The notes under the pieces are model-generated. The model worked only from the letters and a program-made list of their open reading frames with translations. It was not told the DNA's origin and did no database searches. This document shows positions 62,616-64,000 of a stretch of 64,000 nt of DNA, one piece after another. The DNA is from Symbiodinium natans (lineage: Eukaryota; Sar; Dinophyceae; Suessiales; Symbiodiniaceae). The number at the start of each line of letters is the position of its first letter. The stretch's first letter is position 1. Location of the stretch: contig CAJNDS010002823.1 of NCBI GenBank assembly GCA_905221605.1, forward strand, positions 653,001 through 717,000, in the 5' to 3' direction. Made by a program: the position numbers and the translations under genes.

Positions 62616-64000
62616 GGGTTAGAAGCGTGGCAACTATCCCTAAGCCCTAAACCCTGACCCATATCTGTAACTCCATGTACCTGAGGTGTAACCTGTAAAA
62701 ATGCAGGTGAATGGAGGCCCGGGTAAGCCCCAACGCCGGGACCGCTGCGACTCGGCTTGCAGCCACTGCTGTAATGCTTTCAACAGCTGCCGCCTCAGCT
62801 TGCCCAGGCTCGAGCTTTGTTTCTAGCATTTCGGGTTGACAAGGCCTAGCCCTTTCTACCTTCAGCTTGATAAGAAGCACCCTTAAGTCTTAAGTGGTAG
62901 CTACCCATAAAACTGCAGGTAAATCGCGGGCGTTGCTCACCAATGTTAAGAAGGCATGATACGTATACTCATTCATAACAGACATACCAAGCCTACCTTT
63001 CATAGATGCAGCTCAACCATGAAAAGGCAGAGAGCCTATCACAAATCATCACCTGCATTGACCACACAATTATCTGGCACTAGGCATGTCGGGAGAGATT
63101 GGAAAACTCATTTTATGTAGTAGGGTTCGCTTTCAGGTATGGTTTTCAAGTATGCTTTCTATTGCCAAGAGTTCCTTGCAAATGGGTCCCCAAAAGCAAC
63201 CTCTTAAAATGGCCGGGGGGGGGGGGGGGGGCAAGGGGGTCTGTAATTAAGCTAGGGTTCAAAGCTCCGAACCCAATCAGGGACCCGAGGAAGGCCAGTT
63301 CAATCCCCCAGGTGCCCCTTCGAGGGCACCCCTGAAACCCTCAAAAGCGGACAAAGCGCACAACAACAAAGAAAAGACCTGTGAGGGGGATTCTCTACAT
63401 TTGGGGCACTTTTCGGAGATCCAACTAGAGTATGGAGCCTTATATACACATATATCAATATAGGGAATGAGAAAGAGAACGAGAGAGAGAGAGAGGAAAC
63501 CCAACAAGGGCACGTAACTTCGAAAGTTAGTCCCGCTCAAAGGCTCTTTGTTCTTACTTGAAGCCTCATGGGCAAATACCCTTCACCACGACGTGGGCTG
63601 AACAAAAAAGCAACCTCCTCCGCAATTTCAGGCCCCCTGCCGCCGGGAGATTTCCTTCCACTGGCGCTGGATCTCCTGCAGACTTTGGTGGTGGAACCCC
63701 TAAACGCTTTACCCAAAACCCTAAACCCCAAACCCTAAACCGTGAACCCTGAACCCCTTAGCTTCAAAGCTGCCCTACTCCCTGAACCCTCGAGCCCCTC
63801 ACCCTAAGAGTCAAGCTGATGGGGAGAAGTTCCGATGAACCTTCCCTTCGCTTCGAGCTTAGGGCTTAGGGCTTAGGGTTTAGAGCCTTTACGGTTTGGG
63901 GTGGGGCTTGAGGTTTGGGGATGTCGGGTAGGTGATGGTCGTCGTTGTCGTTGCCACCCATGTGCTGCCGACTAGGGACAGCGATTTAGGTGGCAGAGTG
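62616..64000. other. Unique sequence, G-run and short arrays to the window end
   Basis: Frames open on minus at 62647-62880 (VERARPCQPEMLETKLEPGQ) and 63277-63540 are unsupported. G-run at 63215-63231, GA tract at 63480-63496, telomere-like sequence at 63713-63760 and 63858-63885. No recognised gene. Confidence 0.4.

Overview
The window looks like nuclear DNA of a dinoflagellate. The strongest clue is an 18-base match to the dinoflagellate spliced leader, TAGCCATTTTGGCTCAAG, fixed in the DNA on the minus strand at 43934-43951. Three other features fit: plant-type telomere-like repeats (TTTAGGG) scattered through the whole window in both orientations; a Ty1/copia-type gag segment of a kind I associate with dinoflagellate genomes; and a long single-ORF, R2-like non-LTR retrotransposon. 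No bacterial gene organisation is present. Nearly all convincing coding sequence lies on the minus strand, as expected for one-way dinoflagellate gene clusters.

Layout. 1-923 is the N-terminal (gag) part of a copia-like polyprotein on the minus strand, running off the left edge. About 1.3-38.5 kb is a patchwork of short telomere-like arrays, roughly 100-bp inverted-repeat (MITE-like) elements of several families, homopolymer G/C runs, microsatellites, and short unique segments. Several of these segments read like single exons, mostly on the minus strand. 39.3-40.4 kb is a purine/pyrimidine-rich dispersed repeat. 40.75-44.0 kb is a probable retroposed gene (spliced-leader relic, coiled coil, proline-rich centre, Trp-rich EWLW repeats, Cys/His tail) whose frame is broken by single-base shifts. 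46.6-50.6 kb is a non-LTR retrotransposon with an intact 1157-residue ORF, apparently inserted in another copy of the purine-rich repeat (50.63-51.05 kb).

51.28-54.92 kb is the most unusual segment. It is a satellite of 17 copies of a 75-bp hairpin-forming sequence, interleaved with (GGGCTCA)n/(GGGTTTA)n tracts and four copies of a tRNA-Ala(CGC)-like gene. 55.5-58.8 kb is a complex of palindromic tandem repeats, large foldback arms and AT-rich palindromes. It contains a clean 310-bp insertion with a 12-bp target-site duplication, and a related empty site for it is present elsewhere in this window. 59.5-60.9 kb holds a 54-bp tandem repeat and three copies of a dispersed ~130-bp repeat. 61-64 kb returns to telomere-like arrays and MITE-like elements.

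The window is dominated by mobile and self-folding sequence. The autonomous elements (copia-like, R2-like) provide reverse-transcription capacity, and the spliced-leader relic shows that cellular mRNA has been reverse-copied into this genome. The hairpin/tRNA array, MITE-like families and 310-bp insertion look non-autonomous. All calls are from reading the sequence; no database or folding program was run.
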